From: Saprospiraceae bacterium
Lineage (GTDB): Bacteria > Bacteroidota > Bacteroidia > Chitinophagales > Saprospiraceae
Reading direction: 5' to 3'
NCBI GenBank assembly: GCA_016714985.1
Contig: JADKBS010000005.1
Coordinates: 242,501-306,500, forward strand
DNA length: 64,000 bases
Below are positions 20,671 to 28,855 of this stretch, piece after piece; position 1 is the first letter of the stretch, and every line of letters begins with the position of its first letter. The translations under genes and the position numbers were made by a program. The notes below the pieces were generated by a model. It had not been told where the DNA came from. It made no database searches and saw nothing but the letters and a program-made list of their open reading frames with translations.

Positions 20671-22087
20671 TTATTCGAGTTCGGCGATTTTTTCACGAAG
20701 CCAGTTTAGACTAGAGATGTCTTTGGTCTCTTCTACTTCCTTTTTCAATTTTTCAAGTTCTTTTTTATCACCAGGGGCTATTCTAGTAAGTTGTTTAGTA
20801 AACTTAATCAGGTTTAAGTAAGGTTTTCTTTTGGCTGATGAAATATCTTTGTGCCTGTTCAAGAATGTACGAAAACTATCCATTAGTGAATAGAGCGGCT
20901 CTATTTCATCAGTTTCATAATAAGTTGAAAGGAGCATAGTTTTTGAGTTTAGATTATAAGTGATGTCTTCATACTCGACAGTCCTTAATAACTCAACTAC
21001 TTTTTCAAACTTTTTTTGTGAAAAATAATTGTGCCGTATTGTAAGATACTGCATTTTCCCTCATTGCATCTGGTAAATACTTTTTATACCTTGAAATAAA
21101 ATTCTCAGTCCACTCGAATTTACCAAGCCTTAATGCTGCGACTACAATATTTCTAAAATGCCATGGAGAGAGTTCACCATCCGTCAATAAAAGTTCTTTT
21201 TCTAAAAGAATTACGAACACATTGAAATATTCTTCTAGAAATTGATGGCTACCTTGATTAACTTTTTTTATGCAATAATTTAGAGCGGCCTCATAAATAA
21301 ACTCAGCCTCACTTTTTGGAAAAATATCTCCATCTTTCTCCATCAATTTCATAAGATTATAATAATGTTCGACATTATCGGCGTCAATATATGTGAGATA
21401 AATCTGATAATAAACCAATACAGCAGGAGCGTCCTCAAATCCATTTTTTTTCACAGTTTCTACAATTTCATCAATTAGCAATAATTCATATTCATGTGAC
21501 ACTAATTTTTTTTGACTTAGTGCATGACAAGCAAATCTCAATTTTTCAGACAAATAAAATCTGTCTAAATTAGCAAGCATTTCTTCTTCGTTTTTTTTGC
21601 TTGTCCTGTCATGCTCTAAATCTAATAACAAAAAATAATTTTTTTCAGCTAAGTATTGTAAATGATAATATCCAACTGATTTGTGTGATTGTTGTTCAAC
21701 ATGTCTTCGTGCGGTTTTTATGGTTGTATTGTAAAGTTTTTCAAGTTTCTTTTGGGCTACGGCCTCAATCAAAAAAATGGCTTGGTTGGCAGGATTTGCT
21801 TCGAACACCTGTTGCGCCAAAAAATCCTCCACCAGCTTCAACAAATCGGAGCAGTTTTTGCGGAACAGCACATCGTCGTAAGACTCCCTGGGATAGAGCT
21901 TCTCCCAGAGCATGGCCTTTTCCAACTCAGTGGACGCCTTCTCGTTGTTATGGGCCACCAGCAGATCGAAGAGCAACACGAGGGCCTCGTTTCGGTTGAA
22001 ATAGGGCGAGGTCAAAAATTTTCTGAGCCTATTTTGCTCATATTTGTCAAATTTTCCAAGTATGGAATAGAGTTTGCTATTTTGCAT
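20671..22087 (-). CDS. Helical-repeat protein of unknown function, one frameshift
   Basis: The first frame (22087-21005) begins MQNSKLYSILGKFDKYEQNR and is all-helical, with an early LRKFLTSPYFNRNEALVLLF pattern. The second frame (ending at 20671) continues the same helical repeats from KKFEKVVELLRTVEYEDITY to the end. The join TAQLFFTKK-KFEKVVELL fits a one-base loss in the A7 run (T on the plus strand) at about 21013-21019, giving roughly 470 residues. It looks like the large lineage-specific helical proteins of Saprospiria, but no function is known to me. It has no signal peptide, so it is probably cytoplasmic. Confidence 0.7.
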
Positions 22088-22471
22088 TTTCGGGAAATGT
22101 TTTTATCTTCGTGCCACAGACCCAGCCCCTGACCCCTAAAGGGGAACCTAAGCCTGAAATTGGATAGGTTTCCCGCCCAAAAAAAGGGAGGAAGGGATTG
22201 GAAAAGTAAAAATAGATAGAAAATTAAAATCTCACAAACTTGGATTTTTATTTTCCCAAATTTTTTGATTAACCTTTTGATAACCAAGTGATTGTAGTTT
22301 AGAATTGTTTTCACGAATATCCAAAATTTGTTCACAGCCGGAGGATTTTGTATTTGTAAAGTTTTGATAACCGGCCCAGTTTTGTACCACGAATTAGAAC
22401 AGCAACTTTTAGGGGGATAAGGCCCGAACTTACTTGAAACACTTTAATTAGCAATGAAAATCCACGAATCC
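22088..22471. other. 384-base intergenic region without gene
   Basis: AT-rich. It contains a cccctaaagggg palindrome near 22130-22145, of a kind often seen scattered in Bacteroidota, and nothing else that could be assigned. It separates divergent genes, so promoters for both are expected here. Confidence 0.5.
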
Positions 22472-25041
22472 ATGAACTTTTCGTTCTACACAAAAAAATT
22501 TTCCCTTTTCTGCTGGTCATTTTTGGCCTTGGCATGGAGGCTTTTGGGCAGGGGACTCCTACCTTGGAGGTGAACAGGGTCACCGTTTTGAAGGACGGTT
22601 CCTACCATCACCCGTTTGTCCAGAACAACAATACGGCAGCTCCTCAGATTTTGGATGATGCAGCCAATGGCGATGGTTTTTTTGCCCCATCGTGGTGCTG
22701 CAATGGCAACCAAGGGGTGAAGGGATTCAACAAGCCCAATAATTTTTACTACGAGCCGGACCAGAATTTCACGGGCCGTGATACCGTTATTTTTCTGTAC
22801 CATATCCTTGGCCCCGCTGGTACTCCACGCGCAGCTTATAAAATATTTTACTTCAAGGTTGTGCCTTCCTTTTTGAATGCAAACGATGATTTTGTGGCGA
22901 CTACACAAGGGCAGCCCCCTGTGCAGATTACCGTGCTGACGAACGATGAGGGCAATGGAACCGGGCAAAAGATAGCGGAAGTAACCAATGTCAATAACGG
23001 TATAGCGACCTTGACTCCTGATAGCACCAAGGTGGTTTTCACCCCCACCACTGGCTTTACGGGCATTGCCAACCTGAACTACTCCATCTGCGACGACCAA
23101 GGTTCTTGCTCTTTTGCAGTTGTGAACATTTGCGTGAACCCCACTACCCCAGTAGTACATGAGGTATTGCAGTTGACGACCAACAAAAACAAGCCGGTGC
23201 TGTCCATGCTCGATATCAACAGCAGCTACAGCCTCACGACGCCACCAGCCCACGGCAGTTTGAGTGGAAACTTCCCACTGACTTACACCCCCAACCAAAA
23301 TTATACGGGCAATGACACTTATACCTATACCAGCACCAACGGCAATACCCGTACGGTCAATATCAAAGTGCTCAACGTTCCCGTGCCAAGCCAGATACTG
23401 AACAACGACATCGTTTACACGCCCAAGGGCTTGCCGATAGACGAAATCCACATATTGGACAATGACAACGGCGGCCAATTCCTCCAGAACGTGGGCCTCG
23501 ATGGTGGCAATATCACCCAACAGGGAGGTACTCTGACCTATTTGCCCAATGTCGGCAATGGTGTTTACCGGTATGTACCGCCTGTCAATTTTACCGGCAT
23601 TGACAAGTTTAGCTACAAGGCCATGCCCCCCAATTCCAATACTTATGAATATGCTACTTGCTATATCGTGGTCAACGACCTGAACCCTGTAGGGCCAGTC
23701 TATCAAATAACCTCGCCAAAGAACACACCCTTGGTATTGGGCGACCATTTGCCGTTCGATGGCTATTCCTACGAGTCCATCAGTGCCCCCGACAAGGGCG
23801 ACATAGACTTCTATCCCGGCCAACAGACCTATACCAGCCAGCATGGCCAGAGTTTTTCTGGCAAGAACATGTTGGTCTATGACCCAGACCCCAATGCCTT
23901 GGGCTACGACGAGTTCGAGTTCGAATACTGTGCAGACGGCATCCCCGGCGGCTGCCAGTTGGTGAAGGTGGAACTGACCTTGGTGAACGTCTCCAACCCG
24001 CAATCCCCCGTGCTCTGTGCGGGCCGTGAATGTGTTTGGGCAGGGGACACGAACCGGGACGGTGCCGTGGACGTGGTGGACGTACTGCCCATCGGCCTCT
24101 GTATGGGCGATGTGGGGCTTTCCCGTGCCAATGCCTCCAATGCTTGGTACGGCCAGACCGCCAATAATTGGAACAGCTTTATGGCCGATGGCCTTGGTTA
24201 CGACGTGAAATATTTGGATGCCGATGGCAACGGCATTGTCAGCGCTGACGACACTACTGCCATTGGCCTGAACTACGGCTATTACCACAACCTGACGCCC
24301 GCCCCCATTGCGGCCTTTGAGCCACTACCGTTCTATGTTCAGGAGCCAAACTTCCCTGCGAACCCCGAAATCGGCGATGTTTTCCTGGCCCCTATTGGGC
24401 TTGGCACCCAGAACATCCCTGCGGTGAATGCCTACGGCCTCGCCTTTGAACTGCTCTACGACCCCGCCATTTTTGAAGTGAACATCCTGTTCCAGGACAA
24501 TTCCTGGATGGACTATAACTCCCCGACCCTTTCCATGTCGCACAAGCCCTTGCCGGGCAAGATTGATGCGGCCTATACCCGCACCAGCGGCTTGGCGGCA
24601 AGTGGATTTGGTAATATTGGGGTGGCAGAGTTTATTGTGATTGATGATATTAATGGTAATCGCCCATCCAAGCTCACCACCCAAGTCCAACTCAACGGCC
24701 TCGGCTATATGAGCGGCACGGGCCAAGTGGCGGGCCTGCAGGGCACTGGCTTCGAGGTAAAGCTGGGCGGCAACCAAGAAGATAAAACTGCTACAGAAGA
24801 CCAGCTTGTCATTTTCCCGAACCCTGCCAAAGAAGCTGTTACGCTGCACCTGAATGGCAGTGCCAACCAAATGGAGCGGGTGATGGTCTATGGCATCACG
24901 GGCAGCCTGGTCTATGACTCCGGCAAGATGACTGCCAAGCGCATGATGGTGGATGTATCGGACTTTGCTCCCGGCATCTATATGGTAAGGGTACTGGCCA
25001 ATGGCGCGATGCTGACGAAGAAGATTGAAGTGATTCGATAA
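22472..25041 (+). CDS. Large secreted T9SS protein with Ig/cadherin-like and dockerin-like modules; frame break in signal peptide
   Basis: The open frame from 22534 encodes repeated VCBS/Big-type beta domains (VLTNDEGNGTGQKIAEVTNV, TPTTGFTGIANLNYSICDDQ, YTPNQNYTGNDTYTYTSTNG, VPPVNFTGIDKFSYKA), then a split EF-hand dockerin-like module (GDTNRDGAVDVVDVLPIG ... YLDADGNGIVSADDTTAIG), a beta-sandwich and a T9SS C-terminal domain (IFPNPAKEAVTL ... PGIYMVRVLANGAMLTKKI). The natural start is ATG 22472: adding one A to the A7 run at 22492-22498 gives MNFSFYTKKIFPFLLVIFG, a signal peptide that continues into GMEAFGQGTP. As given, the frame is broken there. Role probably in adhesion or the extracellular matrix; no enzyme motif is seen. 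Confidence 0.82.
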
Positions 25042-25049
25042 GGAGTGGG

Positions 25050-25085
25050 AAGGATTACTAAACTTCTGAAGTTTTAGTAATCCTT
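25050..25085 (+). terminator. Terminator after the VCBS/dockerin gene
   Basis: Arms aaggattactaaacttc (25050-25066) and its reverse complement with one bulged T (25068-25085) run into a T-rich end. Confidence 0.75.
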
Positions 25086-25119
25086 TTCCCAACTAAACCC
25101 CATTAACAAAAGAGTATTC

Positions 25120-25180
25120 ATATTCGTGGAATTTTATCATTGCTAGTGAGTCGCACAGTTTACTGTTGCGACTTTTTTTT
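25120..25180 (+). ncRNA. Diverged copy of the conserved box plus terminator hairpin
   Basis: 25120-25146 (atattcgtggaattttatca...) matches the array box at 25998 at most positions. It is followed at once by a stem (25149-25172, agtcgcacag with ctgttgcgact, one bulge) and eight T. The layout is the same as units 1, 2 and 4 of the array, so it is probably a fifth family member. The transcript is inferred, not seen. Confidence 0.45.
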
Positions 25181-25279
25181 GTTAGGCAAGTTCGCAGCCC
25201 TTCCATCTTCCGTTGGAAGACCATCCCTATTATATATGTGTGCGCCCCGATGCGTGTCATTGGGCGCCCCCGGTACACA

Positions 25280-25462
25280 CCGCTTTCCCAAAGGGATGAA
25301 TTGTCATCGCCGTAGGCGACCGCTTCGTCGTGAGGGTGCATCACGGTGCGTCACGCACGCCGCTTTTGTCATCGCCTTAGGCGACCGCTGCATCGTGTGG
25401 GTGCGTCACGGTGTGCGTCGCTCATAACTCAGGGCTGGTCTGCGACCAAGACAAAAGCAGCG
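25280..25462. repeat. Palindromic dispersed repeat cluster 2
   Basis: 25280-25325 is a full element (ccgctttcccaaagggatga then attgtcatcgccgtaggcga). 25360-25394 is the same element lacking the internal tcccaaagggataaat. 25441-25462 is a short inverted copy (gaccaagacaaaagcagcg). Flanking words such as gtgcgtcacggtgtgcgtc recur as in cluster 1. Confidence 0.8.
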
Positions 25463-25887
25463 CACACCGTGGTGTACGCACATGAGGCAGGGATGGCCTG
25501 CTACCATAGGTCTATATTTGGAATAAGGCTACATGGTCAAGCAACTGGTGAAGGGTAGTGTTATGGACAGGACAAAGCTGTCATTCCTATGACAAAAGAA
25601 AACAATGAATGGAAAACATCGGGAGGTTGGTGGGCGTTCTAAATCAGATAGGTGAGTGAAGAAAGGCAAGAAGTGCTTATAAATCGGAGAGAAGCACTTA
25701 GAAAACATAAATGGCCGCAATTTTTTTCTTCATTTTTTGATTTTTTCTGCTGTGAAAATTATTATTTTTTTCACAATTTTGAACGAACTGTTTTTGTGTT
25801 ATCTGTGTATGTGCTTGAAAAACAGCAAGTTGGTAAAATGAATCTTTAATTGTTTAGTGAAATTTTAATATTACAAGCCTCAATTTT

Positions 25888-25956
25888 TGTCTTTGGCGCA
25901 TGGTAATCACTGCCGCATATTTGTATCGTGAAAATTGAGTAGCGGCAGTAAGGACA
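25888..25956. repeat. Imperfect stem-loop upstream of the array
   Basis: actgccgc (25909-25916) pairs with gcggcagt (25942-25949), and the outer tgtctt/aaggaca segments extend the stem. The loop is AT-rich. It may be a structured RNA or an operator; the function is unknown. Confidence 0.4.
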
Positions 25957-25997
25957 AAGTTTCCCGCTCAAAAGAAGTGGGAACCACCAAATTGAAT

Positions 25998-26060
25998 ATG
26001 TTCATGGGATTATAATTTGTTAATAGCAGGCCGCATTTTTTGAGCGGTCTGCTGTTTTTT
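25998..26060 (+). ncRNA. Array unit 1: conserved 29-base box followed by terminator
   Basis: The box atgttcatgggattataatt...gttaatag at 25998-26026 contains a promoter-like TATAATTTG. A ten-base stem (26025-26034 agcaggccgc with 26044-26053, one G-U) and six T (26055-26060) follow at once. If the box is a promoter, the product would be a very short RNA. Confidence 0.5.
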
Positions 26061-26137
26061 CTCTCAACGAAGGCTGGGGGAACGGCTGGAAAGATGGAAA
26101 AGAAGCGAACGAACGATTCCGGCCAATTTGAAAGATT

Positions 26138-26210
26138 ATGTTCATGGGATTATAATTTGTTAATAGTGGGTCGTCCCAATCTGTTTCGGGGCGGCTCTCT
26201 ATTTTTGAAT
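26138..26210 (+). ncRNA. Array unit 2
   Basis: The 29-base box at 26138-26166 is identical to unit 1 and starts 140 bases after it. A ten-pair hairpin with G-U pairs (gggtcgtccc ... ggggcggctc) and a T5 run follow. A TTTG at 26127-26130 lies 20 bases before TATAATTTG, the normal Bacteroidota promoter spacing. Confidence 0.5.
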
Positions 26211-26249
26211 CCCTACAAAATAGATTCCCTTCGGGGAAGGCAAAAAAAA

Positions 26250-26272
26250 GGCTGACTTCTTACAAGTCAGCC
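26250..26272. terminator. Perfect hairpin between array units 2 and 3
   Basis: ggctgactt (26250-26258) pairs exactly with aagtcagcc (26264-26272). An A8 run at 26242-26249 makes it a textbook terminator for minus-strand transcription; on the plus strand it is followed by acgtttt. A ttccc-ttcg-gggaa tetraloop hairpin lies just before it (about 26225-26238). Confidence 0.7.
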
Positions 26273-26285
26273 AACGTTTTAGGAC

Positions 26286-26400
26286 ATGTTCATGGGACTA
26301 TAATTTGCAAATAGCAAGTGTTCTGTGACAAAAAAAGTTGATTACAACTTCATGCCGCTAAGGTAAGGGCGTTTTGGTGACACCACCAAGCGTTTGTCCT
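26286..26400 (+). ncRNA. Array unit 3
   Basis: The box at 26286-26313 (atgttcatgggactataatt, then tgcaaatag) starts 148 bases after unit 2. The hairpin after it is later and weaker (ttggtg with caccaa, about 26374-26389), so a longer RNA of about 80 bases is possible. Confidence 0.4.
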
Positions 26401-26433
26401 TTATTTTTAGAAAAAAGATTATTTGTTTTGGAT

Positions 26434-26485
26434 ATGTTCATGGGATAATAATGTTAAAGTCGTCCAGAGGGGCGACTTTTTTTTT
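26434..26485 (+). ncRNA. Array unit 4
   Basis: The box at 26434-26457 (atgttcatgggataataatg) starts 148 bases after unit 3. An eight-pair stem (agtcgtcc with gggcgact) and nine T end it at 26485, so transcription from it should not reach the oxidoreductase gene at 26665. Confidence 0.5.
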
Positions 26486-26664
26486 GCCCATTTGCGAACC
26501 TTTTGCCCGTTCAGTTGGTTTATCTCGCTGAAATCCCAATATTTCCGAAGCGTTACTTGGTTTTTAGTTGGTTTTGTTTGTTAGCAAAGGGTGTGGTGTA
26601 AACCATGCCCTTTTTTTTATTTCCCATGCTTGGTGGCCAGCGAAGCGTTGCTAACTTAGCCTCT

Positions 26665-27630
26665 ATGAAAGCACTTGTATTAAAAGAAAAAAACAGTCCC
26701 CCCCAGTTCTTGGAGCGGGAGATGCCAACACCAGAGAAGGATACTGTCTTGGTCAATGTCAAGGCTGCAAGCCTCAACCACCGTGATGTTTGGATCATGA
26801 AGGGGCAGTACGCAGGGCTTAGCTATCCCATCGTGCCCGGATCTGATGGTGCTGGATGGTATGAGGGCCAAGAGGTCATACTTCAACCGGGCAGCGGCTG
26901 GGGGGGAGATGAGCGATGTCAAGGGAATGGCTACCAAATACTTGGGTTACCGAAGGATGGCACCATTGCGGAGTCGGTAGCAGTGCTGCGCAGCCAGCTT
27001 TTTCCAAAGCCCTCACATCTTAGCATGGTGGAGGCAGCTGCATTACCGCTTGCCGGGCTTACCGCCTATCGGGTGCTGTTCGTAAGGTGCCAAGCACGGC
27101 CGGGCGAAAAACTGCTGGTGACCGGGGCTGGCGGCGGAGTGGCGCTGTTTTGTGTCCAGTTTGCCCTGAAAGCGGGTTTGGAAGTCTATGTTACTTCGGG
27201 CGATGAATCAAAGATTGAAAGGGTGAGGACGATAGGTGCTTTGGGTGGGGCAAACTATAAATCGGATGGCTGGGTGGATGCGCTGAAAAAAATGGCCGGC
27301 GGCTTTGATGTCATCGTTGACGGGGCCGGCGGGGCAGATTTTGGAAGTTTGTTGAAGATTGCCAACCCGGGCGCCAGAATCGGGATATACGGTGGCACCA
27401 ATGGCGCAGTACCCAATTTAAGCCCCCAAGCTATTTTTTGGAAGCAGTTGTCCATCTTAGGCGCTACGATGGGCAGCGACCGGGATTTTTCGGCCATGCT
27501 GGACTTTGTGAACCGCCACAAAATAGTGCCCATCATTGATTCGGTATTTGAATTGGCGGACGGTGCCAAGGCTTTTGAGCGGATGGAGAAAGGCCAACAA
27601 TTCGGAAAGATTGTACTGAATATAAGCTAA
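26665..27630 (+). CDS. MDR-family NAD(P)H:quinone oxidoreductase-like / zinc-type alcohol dehydrogenase
   Basis: This 321-residue protein starts at the ATG opening MKALVLKEKNSPPQFLERE. It is a medium-chain dehydrogenase/reductase with a GroES-like N-domain (SLNHRDVWIMKGQYAGLSYP, VPGSDGAG) and a Rossmann domain with the nucleotide motif LLVTGAGGGVALFCVQFALK. The structural-zinc cysteine cluster of true alcohol dehydrogenases is absent, pointing to the quinone-oxidoreductase branch (NADPH reduction of quinones or enones). The substrate is unknown. The start 20 residues upstream is rejected because the family begins at MKAL. It is monocistronic, with a terminator directly downstream. Confidence 0.85.
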   Translation: MKALVLKEKNSPPQFLEREMPTPEKDTVLVNVKAASLNHRDVWIMKGQYAGLSYPIVPGSDGAGWYEGQEVILQPGSGWGGDERCQGNGYQILGLPKDGTIAESVAVLRSQLFPKPSHLSMVEAAALPLAGLTAYRVLFVRCQARPGEKLLVTGAGGGVALFCVQFALKAGLEVYVTSGDESKIERVRTIGALGGANYKSDGWVDALKKMAGGFDVIVDGAGGADFGSLLKIANPGARIGIYGGTNGAVPNLSPQAIFWKQLSILGATMGSDRDFSAMLDFVNRHKIVPIIDSVFELADGAKAFERMEKGQQFGKIVLNIS

Positions 27631-27633
27631 AGA

Positions 27634-27668
27634 AAAAGCCGCTGAGGAACTTCCACAGCGGCTTTTTT
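27634..27668. terminator. Bidirectional terminator
   Basis: aaaagccgctg pairs with cagcggctttt, with A-run before and T-run after. It ends both the oxidoreductase gene and the convergent lipoprotein gene. Confidence 0.8.
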
Positions 27669-27687
27669 CATTTCGCAGAAGCTGAAA

Positions 27688-28251
27688 TTACTTCTTTCCA
27701 GCAGTGGCTGGAGCAGCAGCAGCGGCAGCAGTGAACTCGGCGAACATTTGCTGAGCTTTGTCAGCAGTAGCTTTCACTTCGTCGAATTTCGTTTTCCAGC
27801 TACCCAACTTGGAAGTCGCATCGGTAGTGGCAGCCGTAAGGTCGGCAATTTGTGCAGCAACATCGCCTTCGATTTTGCCTGCAGCGAGACCATCGGTCAA
27901 TGCTTTCATCGTGTTGCTCTTCTCGGTCCAAGAAGAAACAAAGCCGTCCAATTCAGCAGAGATGCCAGAGATCCCCGTGGTGCTACCTTGGGCAGCAGCT
28001 TGGATTTCAGCATACTTTGTTTTGGCAGCGTCATCCCATTTTGCCATAGCTTCAGGAGCGACAGTCATGGCAGTGGCAGCATTGGCCCAGTTGGACTGCT
28101 CGGTTTTAACGGAAGTTGCAAACTCCGTAACTTGAGAAGTGGTGCTGTCCCAAGTCTTGGCTAGTTCTTCGATTTGTGGCTTGAACTTGGCAACGCTGTT
28201 ACAAGCAGCGAAAATAAGTGCGATGGACGCAAAGGCTAATACCTTTTTCAT
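27688..28251 (-). CDS. Coiled-coil lipoprotein of unknown function
   Basis: This 187-residue protein has a lipoprotein signal MKKVLAFASIALIFAAC (lipobox FAAC), so it is probably anchored to a membrane by Cys17. The mature part is Ala/Thr-rich and alpha-helical with heptad-like spacing, and the tail is a run of Ala (AAAAAPATAGKK). No family was recognised. The composition suggests a Lpp- or apolipoprotein-like helical protein. A TAACTTTG box lies 55 bases upstream. Confidence 0.75.
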   Translation of the reverse strand: MKKVLAFASIALIFAACNSVAKFKPQIEELAKTWDSTTSQVTEFATSVKTEQSNWANAATAMTVAPEAMAKWDDAAKTKYAEIQAAAQGSTTGISGISAELDGFVSSWTEKSNTMKALTDGLAAGKIEGDVAAQIADLTAATTDATSKLGSWKTKFDEVKATADKAQQMFAEFTAAAAAAPATAGKK

Positions 28252-28305
28252 GTTCGAATCTTTTAGTTAAGTGATGAGATAAATGTTATTGCAAATTTTG
28301 CGGCG

Positions 28306-28313
28306 CAAAGTTA
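28306..28313 (-). promoter_or_regulatory. Candidate -7 box TAACTTTG for the lipoprotein gene
   Basis: Exact TAnnTTTG match on the minus strand, 55 bases before the ATG. No well-spaced -33 element was found. Confidence 0.5.
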
Positions 28314-28716
28314 GCAACTCTTGCAATTTTTCATGTAACACACTGAAATTTAATTTTGTTCAGTCATATTTCAAGTCTTTTTTCACAAATTATCCTTGGT
28401 TCTGCGACCTTTTTTTGGAATTCTTCCTGTTTTTGGGCCAGTACCTCGCTGAACTGAGTGTAGCGGAAAAACTGACCAACCTTCCATTCAATCCACTTGG
28501 TTTGTATGGCATGTTGGTACCGTGGGTTAAACTGACCGTTGCCTTTTGCCTATGGTTTGAGGTTTCGCCAAACGTTGGTTGCCCAAAATTGGTTGGTGGG
28601 TGCTTTTTGTTGAAAATACGCACTACGGTATGAGGGGAAAGTTTTTAACTTTGCCGCCCAATTGCGCTGAAAGGGAACTCAATAAACAACTGCTGTTGTT
28701 CCTTGGATTGAAAATT
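28314..28716. other. Intergenic region without gene
   Basis: AT-rich. An open frame at 28283-28633 lacks any recognisable protein feature and crosses the lipoprotein promoter box, so it is not called. A TAACTTTG box at 28646-28653 may serve the tRNA. Confidence 0.5.
28646..28653 (+). promoter_or_regulatory. Candidate -7 box TAACTTTG for tRNA-Arg
   Basis: TAnnTTTG match 64 bases upstream of the tRNA; the -33 element is not clear. Confidence 0.4.
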
Positions 28717-28791
28717 GGCTCCGTAGTACAATGGATAGTATGTAGGTTTCCGGAACCTAAGATACAGGTTCGATCCCTGTCGGGGCTACCA
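28717..28791 (+). tRNA. tRNA-Arg, anticodon CCG
   Basis: The cloverleaf is read directly: acceptor ggctccg with cggggct (two G-U pairs), anticodon stem taggt/accta with loop ttccgga giving anticodon CCG (codon CGG), T stem acagg/cctgt with loop ttcgatc, discriminator A and encoded CCA. Confidence 0.95.
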
Positions 28792-28855
28792 AATCAAAAA
28801 GGCCGCATTGCTTGCAGATCAAGCAAATGCGGCCTTTTCATTTTCAGGCTTGTGT

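Noticed and set aside
26040..26255. Open frame of 71 codons across array units 1 and 2
   Set aside because: It crosses a terminator and a repeated box, and shows no conserved protein features.
25998..26485. CRISPR array
   Set aside because: The repeated box is about 29 bases, but the intervals are 111-119 bases, contain terminator hairpins, and no cas gene is present.
25998..26485. Integron cassette attC sites
   Set aside because: No paired inverse core sites or cassette ORFs and no integrase; the boxes are not palindromic.
28283..28633. Open frame of 116 codons before the tRNA
   Set aside because: No recognisable features; overlaps the promoter box of the divergent lipoprotein gene and has unusual composition.
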